Positions 32,567 to 44,899 of a DNA stretch of 64,000 nucleotides are shown here, piece by piece. How positions within the stretch are numbered: the first letter of the stretch is position 1; each line of letters begins with the position of its first letter. Below the pieces are notes generated by a model, which saw nothing but the letters and a program-made list of their open reading frames with translations, did not search any database and was not told the DNA's origin. Source of the stretch: Meandrina meandrites (taxonomy: Eukaryota; Cnidaria; Anthozoa; Scleractinia; Meandrinidae); NCBI GenBank assembly GCA_963693305.1, contig OY855903.1:52041150-52105149 (forward strand). The letters are read 5' to 3'. The translations under genes and the position numbers were made by a program.

Positions 32567-35500
32567 GTAAATAGAACGCCATATCTCTTGACAGTACTTC
32601 TTCCACGGCGTACATCTAACGGACCAAAGCAGTCGACTCCGACATAGCTGAATGGAGGCTCTGAAGGGTTTACTCTATCCTCAGGTAGGCTGGCCATTTT
32701 CTGTTGACCTACCGACGCCTGTCTTCTCCTGCAATCGAAACACGAATTTAGGATGCGTCGAAGGGGAACTCTTGCTTGAGTAATCCAGTACTTCTCTCTG
32801 ATCAAGGATAAAGTATGCTCAAGACCGGAGTGGCCACTGATCTGGTGATAATAGCGTACAATGAGATTCGAGACGTGATGATCCTTAGGCAATATTGCGG
32901 GGTGTTTAGCCTCTTGGTTAATAGGTGAGTTGTGTAGCCGGCCTCCAACGCATATTATTCCCTCCATGAGAATTGGGTCGAGTTTAATAATGCTGCTCGA
33001 TTTCTTGATTTCTTTCTGGCTTGTTTTCAAGGAGAGCAATTCGTCGTAGAAACTGCCACTTTGGACTGCTTTAATGATCGCTTTCTCGGCATCTTTTATT
33101 TCTTTGACATCTAAAGAGCTGACTTTCTCCTCGGCATCAAGCTGTATTGGTTCTCCTCGCTTTTGCTTAGCGACGGTGGTTCGCAAACGATCTTTAAATC
33201 TGAGTATCCAGGCCACACATTTCTTCAACTGGAACCATGAGGAGAAACGTTCAAACACTCTGTCGATTTCTGTATTTATGGGATGGGCCAAACTGGCGAA
33301 GGTGGCTCCCTTTTCTTCGGACTCACACTGCTCTTCTTCTTTGTCTTCATTCATAGCAGCAGGGCGTTTCGGCCAATTTTCTTCGCTCTGCCAAAGGAAA
33401 ACCGGACCCTTGGTCCAGCGGTTACTCTCTACGATAGCTTCGACGGTCATTCCTCTCGAGGCGTCGTCGGCGGGATTGAGCTTTGTTTCAACATACTTCC
33501 ACTGACATGGCGAAGATTGCTCACGAATCGCAGATACCCGGTTTGCAACAAACGTCTGATATCTCTTGTCTTCATTCTCAACATAGCGTAGGACACAGGT
33601 GCTGTCTGTCCAGAAAATAGACTCGTCAATTGTGAACTCGATCTCTTCTCGAATCATCCTGTCTAGTCTCGTGGATAGCACGGCTGCGGAGAGCTCCATC
33701 CTTGGTATGGTAACTGGCTTTAGTGGAGCTAGCCGGGACTTTCCCATCACGAAGGAGCAATGTATGTCACCGCGTGAGTTGACTAATCGGAGATAGGAGA
33801 CTGCACCATAAGCCAGTTGAGAAGCATCAGAAAAATAATGGAGTTGACATGAAACGACTTCTCCGAAGTCGGTGGGCTTGAAGCATCGATCAGTGGAAAA
33901 CTCTTCAAGTTTTGGTAGCGCCTCTAGCCAGGTCCTCCAGCGTTTGAGATCTTCATCCGGGATTTTGTCATCCCAATCAAGCTTCTTCTTGCAGAGGTCT
34001 TGGAGGATTATCTTAGCTGGGAGAATGAAGGGGGCTGCAAATCCGAGCGGGTCGTATATCGAGCTGACTACTGAGAGAATCCCTCTTCTTGTGGCTGGTC
34101 GCTCTTTTATGACGATCTTAAAACCAAAGGTGTCTGAGGATACACGCCACTGTACACCAAGTGCTCTTTCCATGGGGGCGTGGTCAAAATCTAAATCTTT
34201 TACCGACGTCGCACGCTCCGATTCAGGAACGGATTCCACAACTTTGCGAGAATTAGATAGCCATTTAGTCAAGTGGAATCCACCCTTCTTCAGCAGACCC
34301 GTCAGGTCCTTCACGAGATGAATGGCAACTTGCTCTGATTTTACTGACTTCAAACAGTCGTCCACGTAGAAGTTCCGCTTCACTGTATTCACGATCTCTG
34401 GCTCAAAATTGGCTTCGTTGTCGTCCGCAGTCTTTCTCAGGGCGAAGTTAGCACAGCTGGGAGACGACACACCTCCAAATAAATGCACCGTCATCATTAA
34501 TTCCTCTGGTTCCAAGCGAAGATCGCCGCCAGGCCACCAAAGAAAGCGTAGCGCACTGCAATCATCTGGCTTCACATGGACTTGATGAAACATAGCTTCG
34601 ACATCGGACATAAGGGCAACATTCTCTTGACGAAACCGTGTCAGGACTCCGACGAGTGAGTTCGTGAAGTCCGGCCCCTGTAGCAGCTTGTCGTTGAGGG
34701 AGTTTCCTCGGTACTTAGCGGAGCAATCGAAGACGACTCGTACCTTTCCTGGTTTTGCTGGATGGAATACGGCATGATGTGGCAGGTACCAAGTCTTCCT
34801 TTCAATTTGAGCAGCAGTAGCCTTCTTAGCATATCCCCTTTTGAGGAGGTCCTCAATACATTCTTTGTATTTCGCTAGAAGATCTGGGTCCTTCAAAAGA
34901 CGTTTCTTTAACAACTTAAGTCGATGTTCAGCCACTATCTTGTTGTTTTCCAGGAGGGGAGGGTCGTCTTTCCAAGGTAGCGCGATTTCGTAGTGCCCGT
35001 CCTTCAGGTTGGCTGTTTCACGCATGGTATCTAGTGCACGCTTATCGTTCTGTGACATGGATGTCTTGCAGCTGTAGATTGTGTCGTTAAACTCCATATT
35101 GCAGTAGCTCCGGAACTGATCCGTGAGTTCTACGTCAGCTTTGATAAAGTTGGCAGTGCGAGCAGCAGTACCTTGGGCTCTACCAAGAGGGGCGTTAACA
35201 ACCCAGCCGAAGACAGTTCTCGTTGCGTATGGACCGCCTGGTCTGCTTGGTCTGATTTCTCTCGGCTCCATGGCTTCTGGGACATCGCTTCCGATCAAAA
35301 GACCGACATCTGCTTCGATTGTATGGACCCTGACGCCAGCGAGGTGTGGCCATCGATCAATATCCTCTTGTTTCGCTGCATTTTCCACTGAAACAGGTAA
35401 CTTCGGCCTGGTAAACACCACCGGTAGCTCGACGATGTTTTCTTCTTCTACATCAAGTACTTCCATGCTAACTACAAGGCTTTCGGCTATGCTGTCTTCC

Positions 35501-36567
35501 CTTTCCATTGTGGTTAGCGATAGCGTCGTTTGCCTTCCTGACAAGCCTAGCTGCTTCGCGAGTTCCTCAGAACAAAAGGAAGTGTTTGAGCCGTTGTCTA
35601 GGAATGCGTATGTCTTCACGGTCTTTTCGCGGCCTGGTGCCTTTACTTTCACAGGTATTACTGCGAGGCCAGTAGCGGATGTTTCATTGACGTCGCCTGA
35701 ATTGCGAAATTCGTTCTGTCCTTTAACGTAGCCATTTAACACGTCTTGAACGCCTGCTTGGTTTGACGCTTCGCCCTCAGCTGACGCGGGATTTTCGGTA
35801 CTTTCGTTATCAGCTGGTCGCACACCTTTCGGGTGTAGATAGCTAGAATGAACTCCTTTACAACCGGTGACTCTACAAAAGCTTGCTTTAGGGCATGCGT
35901 TAGCCATGTGCCCGGCAACCAGGCAGTTGATACAAAGTCCTTTCGACCGAACAAACGTAAATCTGTCGCGCAGTGATTTTCCTTTGAAGTTGTGACATTG
36001 GGACAGCCAATGTTTAGAGCCACAGAGGGGGCACTTGATACCTGTTTGATTTGGTTGCCTCCTAATTTCGTTACTTTCTCCTTTAGGGTCAGCTTGTGTT
36101 CCAAACGATGACGCGTCTCGCGAAAGAGGTGGTGGCTTCTTCGTCTTTGGGTGTCTTGGGGGTGGCGATGATTGACTTAAGATGTCGCCGAATATGGCAT
36201 GCGTGGCCGCTCTAGCTTTTGCTGTCACGAAGTCACTGAGGTCTTCGATTGTAATCTCTCTTCCTACATTTTCGGTGATGTTGTCTGCAACGTCACGCCA
36301 CCTCTGTCTGAGACCGTATGGTAACCTATTTACTATCGTCTTCAGCGTGTCGGGGTTCTCTATCTTACTGAGATATCCAATCTCCTTAAGGGTGTTCTTA
36401 CATCCCGTCAGTAGAATGGAGAATCTTTTTAGCGCCTCTCCATCTTCGGCTTTGATAGCAGGCCCTCTCGTCAGCTTTCCTACGTATGCACTAGCTATCC
36501 GGTAGCTTTGACCATACCTTGTCTTTAGGAGACTTCGGGCTTCTCGATATCCATCTTCCTCTTTCAT
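32551..36567 (-). pseudogene. BEL/Pao gag C-terminus, protease, reverse transcriptase, RNase H, integrase N-terminus
   Basis: The frame continues from gag after the LINE insertion. It begins at the target duplication (MKEED then GYREARSLLKTRYG), followed by zinc knuckles (CPLCGSKHWLSQCH, CINCLVAGHMANACP) and an aspartic protease (FLDNGSNTSFCSEELA). The reverse transcriptase runs from VRVVFDCSAKYRGNSLND through the YVDD box (NFYVDDCLKSV), then RNase H (LHYFSDASQLAYGAVSYL) and the integrase zinc domain (H..H...C..C, GHSGLEHTLSLIREKYW, CFDCRRRQ) with the first catalytic aspartate in YVGVDCFGPL. The host-like protein reading is intact to about 32551, where a frameshift occurs. Confidence 0.9.
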
Positions 36568-39472
36568 AAAATTTCTTTCTTAAATTTAGAAAATTCCAGA
36601 GGTAAAAAAAGTTCAATTCGGAAATTATTCAAAGATGACGAATCCTTAACTTCAGACCCTCAAGTGATTATGAAAGAACTTCGTTCCTTTTATTCTGATC
36701 TTTATCAAAATAGATCCAATGAAAACAGTAATGCCTTGACAGATTCACTTCTGAGTAATGTACATATCCCTAAATTGACTGTGGAACAAAGGAACAGATG
36801 TGACGAAAAATTAACGGTAGGCGAATGCTTTAATACTTTAAAAACTTTTCAAAAGAACAAAACCCCAGGGAATGATGGTCTCACGGTAGAATTTTATTTA
36901 GTGTTTTGGCCGCTTTTGGGCAAACACCTGGTTGATTGTTATAATTATGCACATGAACATGGCAAGCTTTCCAATTCGCAAAAACAAGCTGTAATTACTT
37001 TGTTGGAAAAGAAGGGCAAGGATAAAAGGTTGATAAAAAATTGGCGTCCCATTTCACTTATCAATGTTGACATTAAAATCGCTTCCAAAACGTTAGCCAA
37101 ACGACTGGAACCAATCTTACCTGGGTTAATACATTACAATCAAAATGCGTTCGTGAAAGGACAGTCGATTTTTGACGCGGTCAGAACCATTGAGGATATT
37201 TTGGAATACACCAAATGTAAGAAAATGTCGGGCATTCTTGTTGCTATTGATTTCGAGAAAGCATTTGACTCTCTTGATCATTCTTATCTTTTAAAAGTTT
37301 TGCACGCATTTAATTTTGGGCCATCTTTTATCCAATGGATCCGTACTTTTTACTCAAATATATCAAGTTGCATCATTAATAATGGCTTTTCATCAGATTA
37401 TTTCGCAGTTGGTCGTGGGGTGCGGCAAGGCGACCCATTATCACCTTTTCTCTTCATATTAGGACTGGAAATTCTTGCATGTAGTATTCGACAAAATGAA
37501 AAAATTCAGGGTATTCAAATTGATAATTTAGAGGTTAAATTGTCCCTTTTCGCGGACGACCTGACTTGCTTTCTCCGAAATAGATCCTCCTATGATTGCT
37601 TACGAGATTGTCTTAGTGCTTTCTCGAAATGTTCTGGTCTCCAAGTTAATGAGGAGAAGACTGAATTTTTCAGTATTGGTACAAGGAAATTAGAGCGTGA
37701 AATGTACCCTCATGAATTTAAAACTTCTATCAAAATTCTTGGTGTGCACTTTGACTACAATAACGTGTCGAGGAATAAATCCAACTTTGACTCTGCCCTT
37801 AAATCAATTAAAAAAGTATTAAATATGTGGAAATGGAGAGGTCTGACGCTCATCGGCAGAATACAAATTGTTAAGTCTTTCGCCATACCCAAAATTATGT
37901 CCAAGGCAGGTATAATTTCATTGTCAAGTGAATTTATTAAAGAAATTAATAAAGAACTTTATTCCTTTATCTGGAAGGGCAAAGATAAAATCAAACGCTC
38001 AGCCTTAATTAATGACATAGAGGACGGAGGTTTGAAAATGCTGGATCTTGAATCTATGATCTTTGCTCAACGAATCATTTGTCTGAAGAAATACATTGAG
38101 AAGTATGAAAGTCCTTGGAAGTATGTTCTGGATTTTTATCTCAAGAAAGTTGGCGGGAAATTTTTATTACATTGTAATTTTGATTGTCGGAAATTATCCA
38201 TTTCACTTCCCGTCTTTTATAAGGAGTGCTTGCAAGCCTGGTCTTCTAGGACTAATTGTGATTCGACAACCTATAAAGGGATAATGAACCAAATTATCTG
38301 GAACAATAAGTATATTTTGAGTGAGGGAAAATCTATTTTTCAACCGATTTTCTATAAGCAAGGAGTTCTTAAACTTGGCGATCTTGTTTCAAAGGAAGGT
38401 ATTTTTCTTAAAAGTGACAAAATTCTCAGTTCCTCTTTATCTCCTGGTTACCTTTTTTCCCTAATGGGGGTTATTGATGCTATCCCAAATGAATGGCGTT
38501 CTATAATTAAAACAAACCCTTATTGTGCCCCTTCTACGTTGGATCAAACTTGTTTTGTATTAACAATTGCTGGTAAAACGATTGACCTTGCTAATGTCAC
38601 ATCCAAATTGGTTTATAGGGAATTTCGTTCTGTTAAGCAAACTACAGCCTCGGCTAAAGCTAAAATTTTGAGTAAATACCCGGATCTTTCTATAGACTGG
38701 AAAAGGTTATATTCGTGAGCTTTTGAAACTACTTTGGATACAAAACTCAGAGAATTTCAATATAAATTATTAAACCTCATTGTTTTCACCAATAAGAAAC
38801 TTTACCAGTTCAAAATGGTGGAATCCCCATTATGTGTTTTCTGTAATGAAGAAGAGGAATCCCTGGAGCATTTATTGTATTTTTGTAAGTCATCAACATT
38901 CTTTTGGAAAGAACTCTTATCTTGGCTCGTGGATGAAGTAAATATTTTGCTTAATGTCTCTCATTTGGACATTCTTTTTGGAAAATTTGACCTTGACAAA
39001 GATTTTCTTTTGGTTAATCATATTATTTTGCTGGCTAAATACTTTATCTACAAGTGTAAATTCTCCAAGGCCAGTCCATCACTCACAGTCTTCAAAGCTA
39101 AGTTAAAAGCAACTTATAAATTGGAATTATATATAGCAAAAAAGAACGGAATTCTAATTAATCATTACAAAAAGTGGGATCACCTTCTCTCTTGGCTTTC
39201 TTGATAACTTCTATATAACCAATATATGGTTAATGATAATTAAGTAGGCCTAACTTTGTACTTTCTGTTTTCTGAATTTTCGACCTTAGATAAAAAGTTT
39301 TTCTCTTTTTATGCAGTTTATTATTTAATATTAGTAGTGTAGCTGTTTTTTTTTTTTGTAAGTAGTGTGGCATTTGTATTTGTATCGTAATTTAGAGTAA
39401 GGAACTGTAATGAATTGTAAAATAGTGTACCTGTATTAGTTTTGTACGTAGTGTGTAAAAATTTCAATAAAA

Positions 39473-39507
<35 letters not shown>
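36568..39507 (+). mobile_element. 5'-truncated L1/Tx1-like LINE inserted in BEL/Pao gag
   Basis: Flanked by the 15-bp duplication ATCTTCCTCTTTCAT (36553-36567 and 39508-39522) and ending in a roughly 28-base poly(A) tail. It is inserted opposite to the BEL/Pao orientation. About 2.9 kb remain: the reverse transcriptase part of ORF2 and a 3' UTR. It is the youngest event at this site, because it splits an otherwise open gag-pol frame. Confidence 0.92.
36571..39204 (+). pseudogene. LINE ORF2 fragment: reverse transcriptase and CCHC-type zinc motif, one nonsense codon
   Basis: Open from the truncation point (SSIRKLFKDDESLTSD) through RT motifs NWRPISLINVDIKI, VAIDFEKAFDSLDH, GVRQGDPLSPFLFILG and the catalytic LSLFADDLTCFL. 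A TGA at 38716-38718 interrupts the same frame, which then continues with LDTKLREFQYKLLN and a zf-RVT-type zinc motif (PLCVFCNEEEESLEHLLYFC) to 39204. The endonuclease domain is missing because of 5' truncation. The FADD box and order fit L1/Tx1-group elements. Confidence 0.88.
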
Positions 39508-39512
<5 letters not shown>

Positions 39513-39522
39513 CCTCTTTCAT

Positions 39523-40785
39523 TGCGAGGCAGCTTTTCACCAGCTCTTTAACTTCACCGGTGGTGTATTGTACCAAGTAATAAAGTCGTGCGCTTTCGCT
39601 TCTGGTTTTTCTTTCGATGAGGTTTTCGAAGGCCCGAATAAAGGACCAGTAATCTATGGGATTTCCATCGAATGTCGGGACTTCTGGTTCGGGGAGGGTT
39701 AGAGCCAATGTACTCTCTTGCTGCTGCCTAATCAGCTCCTGCATCCGCTGATTTTGGTTGCACTGAACTTCGAGTAACCTTTGAGCGAGATCTCCAGCCA
39801 TAGAAGGATAGCCTAAGCTAGCGTTGTGGTTTGCTTCTTCTTTAACCTGCGGTAACTCTACAGGAGGCTTGCAGGGCTTTTCGTCACATTGCGCGGTGTC
39901 TATAGGGACCCAGTCCTTCGTATCCGGGTTTAGCACATCTGATTTGTTCGGTGCTTCGCTGGCAACTTCAAGTCGCGCTGAAGGAAGTGCATCTTTCAAC
40001 TTCGGCTCCGCGACACCTTTGTTAGAAACCTGAGAGACCAGAGACCTTCCAGATCCAACCTTTCGCCCAGAATTCTCTTCATTTAAACTTGCCTCAGCCT
40101 CAGCGTACACAAGTTCTTCAGCTTCTGCCTTTGCAATTTCCGTGCGAAGCTCTAAAGCTTTCCTTTTTAACTGCAAACCGAGCTCCTCTCTTTGGATGGC
40201 TTGAAACGATTCAAGATTAGCGGCTTCGGCCTGTAAAACAGCTCTTCTTGCAGCAGCCCTTGCCTTGCCGGCCGAAACAGAACTAGAGCGAGATGCCTTT
40301 GAAGAAACTGCACTAGACTTTGAGCCAACGTTGCTCACAGATTCTTCGGGTTTAGGTGATTTGACGCGTGGCGGTAGCGACAATCGCGGTGTTGCGAAAT
40401 CTTCGGACACTACCCAGCTTGCTATATCACTGGCCAGATCTGTAACCGATTGATTTACAGCCTTTGAGTATTCATCGGACTCGAATAAATCACGCTCGTC
40501 TGTCAATTGACTGTGGTATGCGCTGTGAGCTTCGTTGAAATCATCAACTATTTTCTTTAATTCCTCAAGTTTGGCTTTAACGACCGTGACATTCGCGAAA
40601 TCTAGCATCAAATCTCTGATATCGTTCTGAGCCTTAGTGATAAGGCCTTTCTTAGCACTTCTTGCCTGCTTTAGAGTTTGTAGCCTTTCAAAATCGATTC
40701 CTTCCCAGTCGAGGGTGCGATTTCGCTCTCTAATCCGGCCTAATTGACCATCATTCATATCGTCCGTTTGTTTGCTATCCGCCAT
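39523..40785 (-). pseudogene. BEL/Pao gag, N-terminal part
   Basis: The start codon at 40785 (MADSKQTDDMNDGQLGRIRE) lies about 220 bp inside the 5' LTR. 421 codons: an alpha-helical N-terminus, a long serine-rich and alanine/glutamate-rich coiled-coil middle (SSVSAGKARAAARRAVLQAE) and the start of the DUF1759-type capsid region (EVPTFDGNPIDYWSFIRAFE). The frame runs into the LINE target duplication and resumes in the same phase at 36567, so before the insertion gag and pol were one frame. Confidence 0.88.
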
Positions 40786-41003
40786 TTAAACGGTATAGAA
40801 TTTCCACGCGACACTTTCGGAAGCGTGACTACAAGTTACATAACACCCAACACGTGTTTTGATTGTTGCATAACTTTTAGTACATCGTCGAGTAGTTAAG
40901 GTACATGTACATGTGATGTACAAGGTTCTGTAATCGCAGCGATCGATCGTCAAGCATTTAAAATCGAACAAGCAAGTTCAACGAGCCATCAAATTCGAAC
41001 TAA

Positions 41004-41668
41004 TGTGACCTTGAAGGGTCACAGGGCAGCAACTAGGAGCCTTTCCGAACGCACAAACTGATGTCAAATGTACGGAGTGTACAAAGTCAACAACAACAAC
41101 AACTGCGAGTAGATCCAAATGACGTTTATTCTTGTAGAAGTAACGAACTAGAAAATAGCGATGATAGATGATATGCGAAGAGGTTTGTCTATAGTTTCGT
41201 GTGATTCGAACTAATAAGCAATAACAAAGAAAACCTATTGTACGTTTGATATACTAGCCGATAACACAAAGCCTAGTGAAATCACTTAAATTAACCGATA
41301 AAACACAATAGAGATAATTACAAATAAATCATGCGAGACAAAGAAACATAACAACTTACTTTGGTCAAGCTCCTATGATAGCTTACATAGCAGAGAAATG
41401 AAATAGCTTCCGTGGTTGAAATAGCACTCTAGCTTCTCTCGATAGCAAATAGCAACTCACTGAACTTAATTTGTAATGCCTATTATAAAGCAAACATGTA
41501 ACGCGAGAATCTAAACTTCAAGTTACTTACGTAACATCGATCATTATGTAATTATTACGGCTACTGAAAAACGTGATCAAAGATAAACACTAAACAAATG
41601 TAAACAATCAAGCGAATCAATAAATGAAAGAATAAAGGATAAAACAAACGAACGTTTCAAAACTAACA
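41004..41668 (-). repeat. BEL/Pao 5' LTR
   Basis: 665 bp, upstream of gag in element orientation. It should hold the element's promoter; the 5' leader (40786-41003) lies between it and the gag start. Confidence 0.9.
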
Positions 41669-41769
41669 GTTTATACCTGGCATCTTTATATATTTTTTTT
41701 ATGTAGGTATTCGTTAGGAAATTTTCAAGTTTGTGCTTGAAGGGGAACTTAGCTAGTCTGATGTTATGC

Positions 41770-42656
41770 ACTTATCATTGGTTTTCCCAGGGGTTCACCC
41801 CGGGGACGCCCCCAGGATTTGTTTTCAGGCTCAAACAAAAACCTTCTAAATCCCTGGGGTATGGGGCAAAAAATTCACACCAATTTCCCCTCCCCCAGGG
41901 GCTTAGATGAAGACAAAATACCTTTATTTACAAAAAAGACAGATAAATCTGTCTATTTTTGCCGCTTTCCTTGCACTGACTGAAACCTTTCAGTACACGC
42001 ATTTCTCTTCTTGCCATGCCCCCGGGTGTGGCGAAGGGCTTCATCAAAGGCAAAGCCCTCAGACTTCTTAGAACTAACTCTTCAAAAACACTTTTTGAGA
42101 ATTAATAATTTCATAATTTCAAGTCGCGATTACGAGGCAGAGGCTATCCAAACAACATAGTTGAAAAGACCCTTGCAGAAGTCAAATTCACAGAGAGAAA
42201 ATATGCCCTACAGGAAAAACAGAAGGTGCGAAAAACCTTTTGCTTCAAATGCCTTTCGCTTTTCGTCACATAATACAACCCATTAGTGCCAAAACTCAAA
42301 AAGGTTTTAACGAGCAAATGGCATACCATTGCGAAACAACCCCTGCTTCAAGAGATTTTTCGGGAATCACCCATTATCTCTTACAAAAGAGGCAGATCTG
42401 TAGAAGATATACTCGTTAAAGCAAAACTATAAAGGTTAAACTAATTATATACAACATCACGAAACCCGCAGGAGTTGTGTCAGGCCTGTCACACTTTTAA
42501 CACCAATGTCTAACAAATCCCGGGGGTCTGGTGCGTTTGTTTCAAAAACAAAACAATGCCCCTACCCCGCGGGACAATGCACCATTCCCCGCATGTTCCC
42601 AGGGGTTTCCTGGGGGTGTCCCCCCGGGTCAACCCCCGGGAAAGCCAATGATAAGT
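41770..42656. mobile_element. DNA element with ACTTATCATTGG inverted ends
   Basis: Left end ACTTATCATTGGTTTTCCCA, right end (reverse complement) ACTTATCATTGGCTTTCCCG; both continue into G/C-rich CCCCGGGG stems and repeats of CCCCCAGG/CCTGGGGG. About 887 bp with no transposase frame. No clear target duplication was found. Confidence 0.65.
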
Positions 42657-42682
42657 ATATTATTGCCTGTTAAAGTTTGTAC

Positions 42683-42763
42683 CTGAATTCCTATTGCGTT
42701 CAGCATCTGGAGAGTCACTTGAACTTGCATTTGGCAGCTCTCTCCTTGAACTCACCTCCGCTG
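42683..42763 (-). CDS. Linker exon of the 4-TM/NACHT/LRR gene
   Basis: 81 nt, phase 1 to 1, acceptor ttcattccag and donor TTCAG|gtacaa. It reads AAEVSSRRELPNASSSDSPD then AERNRNS, a hydrophilic serine-rich linker. The acceptor is a tandem NAGNAG (ccagcag), so variants with or without one alanine are possible. Phase symmetry matches the micro-exons upstream and the NACHT exon downstream. Confidence 0.6.
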
Positions 42764-43528
42764 CTGGAATGAATGCAAGGAAAAAACATTGTCAAATTAT
42801 ACTGGTAAAACTAGAACAGCGAGCTACACTTGATATATAAACAATGAGAAATCAAGGGGCTGTTCACTTTTTATGTGGGAGGGGAGGGGGGGCATGTGAA
42901 AAACTATGGCTTCAAAAAGGGGCGGCAGCCAAAAAATATGGTCTGTAGGGGGAGGGGGGCACCCAAAATAATAACCATTGAGTGTTGTAATGACATTATC
43001 TATAACAGTGCAAAATATCTACCAGAATGCCTAAAATAGCTTTTCTGAGTTCTGAAAAATCTAAATGTTCACGAGGGAGCATGCCCCAAGACCCCACTTC
43101 TATCTCCAGAACCTCATCACCTCAAACCCATGCAACAACTATTTGGTTGCGAATAAAGTTCACACACACTAACAACCAGTAACAGCCAATCAGCGCACTT
43201 GCAGGGACTGCGCTGGGGAGGGGCTGGCAAAAGTAAAAGGTATAAAGGTACAGGTACAGTAAAAAGAAAAAGAAAATAGCAACGAAAATGAAACTAAGAA
43301 ACAAAAAGTTACTGAAAACATTTCATTTGTGAATGTACACCTTTCAGGATTTGATAGTGAATCTAGAGGTCGGGTTCTAAATGTTTAGTATTCTTGTTCT
43401 GATAACGTTTTTATTTAAGCACTTTTTGTTTGTTAACTTCAAATACATTTTCAGGTATCTCAGCGCAATTAAAATCCAAACTTTCCTCATGAGGTGTCAA
43501 AAAAACTTATCATGAGAGGTAAATGTTG

Positions 43529-43838
43529 TGGGAGTGGGAGGCGCGGTGGCCTAATGGTTAGTGCGCTGGACTCCGGATCGGGCAGTCCGGGTTCGAGCCC
43601 TGGCCGGGGCACGGCGTTGTGTTCTTGGGCAAGACACTTTACTCTCATAGTGCCTCTCTCCACCCAGGTGTATAAATGGGTACCGACGAATTTACTGCTG
43701 GGGGTAACCTGCGATGGACTAGCATCCCATCCAGGGGGGAGTAGAAATACTCCTAGGCGCTTCATGCTACGGAAACCGGGATATTTAGCTCTGGCCTGAT
43801 GGGCCCCTTGGCTTGTAAGCAGACTTTACCCTTTACCT
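43529..43838 (+). mobile_element. tRNA-derived SINE with 9-bp target duplication
   Basis: The tRNA-like head contains an A box (GTGGCCTAATGGTTAGTGCG) and a B box (GGGTTCGAGCCC), followed by the body GCAAGACACTTTACTCTCAT and GCATCCCATCCAGGGGGGAG, a sequence I recognise as a common cnidarian SINE. TAAATGTTG flanks it at 43520-43528 and 43839-43847. The head lacks a clean mature tRNA end, so it is not a working tRNA gene. Confidence 0.9.
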
Positions 43839-43847
43839 TAAATGTTG

Positions 43848-44479
43848 CCAAGATGAAACCCGCAGATTTAGAACTTCATGAGCTTGCACTGCAGAGTGGT
43901 AAACTAGGAATACTGCAGTGTGTCATGACTGAAGCGGAATTCTAAAAGAGTGCTTTTAAAAAAAGATAGAAGGCGTTAAATTCAAATTTGCACATCTAAA
44001 TGACTTTTATTCGCTGGCAAAGTTTAAATAAAAAAATCCGCTTCTGTCATGACACACTAGAGATTTTAACTGATCTATTTTTGATAAAATCACTGAATGC
44101 TGTCTTCTACTCGATCCGCAAAGTTGCACACAAAATCATGGATTTTTCATTTTGGCTCTAATGGCGCTCCAGCATCACAGTAAAGCGCAATCTACCAAAT
44201 CAGAAGACAACATCTGCAAACTTCCATCTTTCTTTAATGCCCGGCATAGTCAATTGAACCCAATCGAACTAAATTTCAATCGAACTCAATCAAACTCACC
44301 GAAAAGAAAAAAATCAATCGAACCCTATCGAACGTTCGATTTTCGAACTCGTGATTTGTGTAAAACAGGCGTTGAACATCCATAACCAGATCTTGGAAGC
44401 TCGAGTTACTTCAACCTGGAGTGTAGTCCGTGTAGCGCACGTGTTTTTTGTAAACGAAGAAATTCCGCAGAAATGGCTT
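43848..44479. other. Intron sequence with short ATCGAAC repeats
   Basis: Imperfect repeats of (A)TCGAAC(T/C) run from about 44250 to 44345; otherwise nothing supported. Confidence 0.4.
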
Positions 44480-44693
44480 CAGATGCGCTGTTGATTGTAA
44501 GCTTCAAATGTGTAGTAAACGGCTATCGGAAATGCCGCTTGACGTCAAGGATGGCGAAGTTTTCAAGGTTTTAAAGAAAATAGGCGAGACAGGCCGTGCA
44601 CTTAGAACCTGTCACAGGCAAGAAAAGTCAGACGGGTTAAGCACGAAATATATTGACGTCGCTTACGTCAACAAATCCATGAGAGGTTTTTAA
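44480..44693 (+). pseudogene. Coding-like fragment with a paralogue at 62.6 kb
   Basis: An open plus-strand frame reads RLSEMPLDVKDGEVFKVLKK and, at its end, KYIDVAYVNKSMRGF then TAA. A related sequence at about 62564-62627 reads KYVDIAFVNKTVRGF before its stop. The differences are conservative amino acid changes, suggesting both derive from a translated sequence. No start codon context or upstream exon was identified, so it may be a gene relic or a repeat-borne exon. Similarity between the two loci extends past the stop to about 44900 / 62770. Confidence 0.35.
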
Positions 44694-44899
44694 GATGTTT
44701 TAAAGTTTAACCATGAGCGATTAAAACTTATCTTGTATACCTGTATGGGCCACTGTATAAGCTTAGAAATAGTGTGGCTACTTATTTGGTAACACTGTTA
44801 TATGTAATTAACTCGAGCAAAAAAATAATAAATGGGAGCTCCGTTTTTAGGCCTGCCTAAATCTGTATATTAAAGAACCCTACTATTTAATAAACTTTT

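Larger units (their letters stand above)
30948..41668 (-). mobile_element. BEL/Pao LTR retrotransposon, nearly complete, split by a LINE
   Basis: Two 665-bp LTRs (30948-31612 and 41004-41668) in direct orientation start TG and end CA, flanked by the 5-bp duplication GTTTA (30943-30947 and 41669-41673). The minus-strand interior encodes a single gag-pol reading frame. Its gene order (gag, zinc knuckle, protease, reverse transcriptase, RNase H, integrase) and the DUF1759/DUF1758-like gag-protease style identify BEL/Pao. A purine tract sits next to the left LTR (minus-strand AAAGGGGCCGGAA at 31613-31626). Length without the inserted LINE is about 7.8 kb. Confidence 0.9.

Noticed and set aside
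33074..35731. Several plus-strand ORFs of 100-200 codons
   Set aside because: Antisense shadows of the BEL/Pao pol frame.
43537..43610. tRNA-like sequence with A and B boxes
   Set aside because: It is the head of a tRNA-derived SINE, continuous with the SINE body and flanked by target duplications; not a functional tRNA gene.
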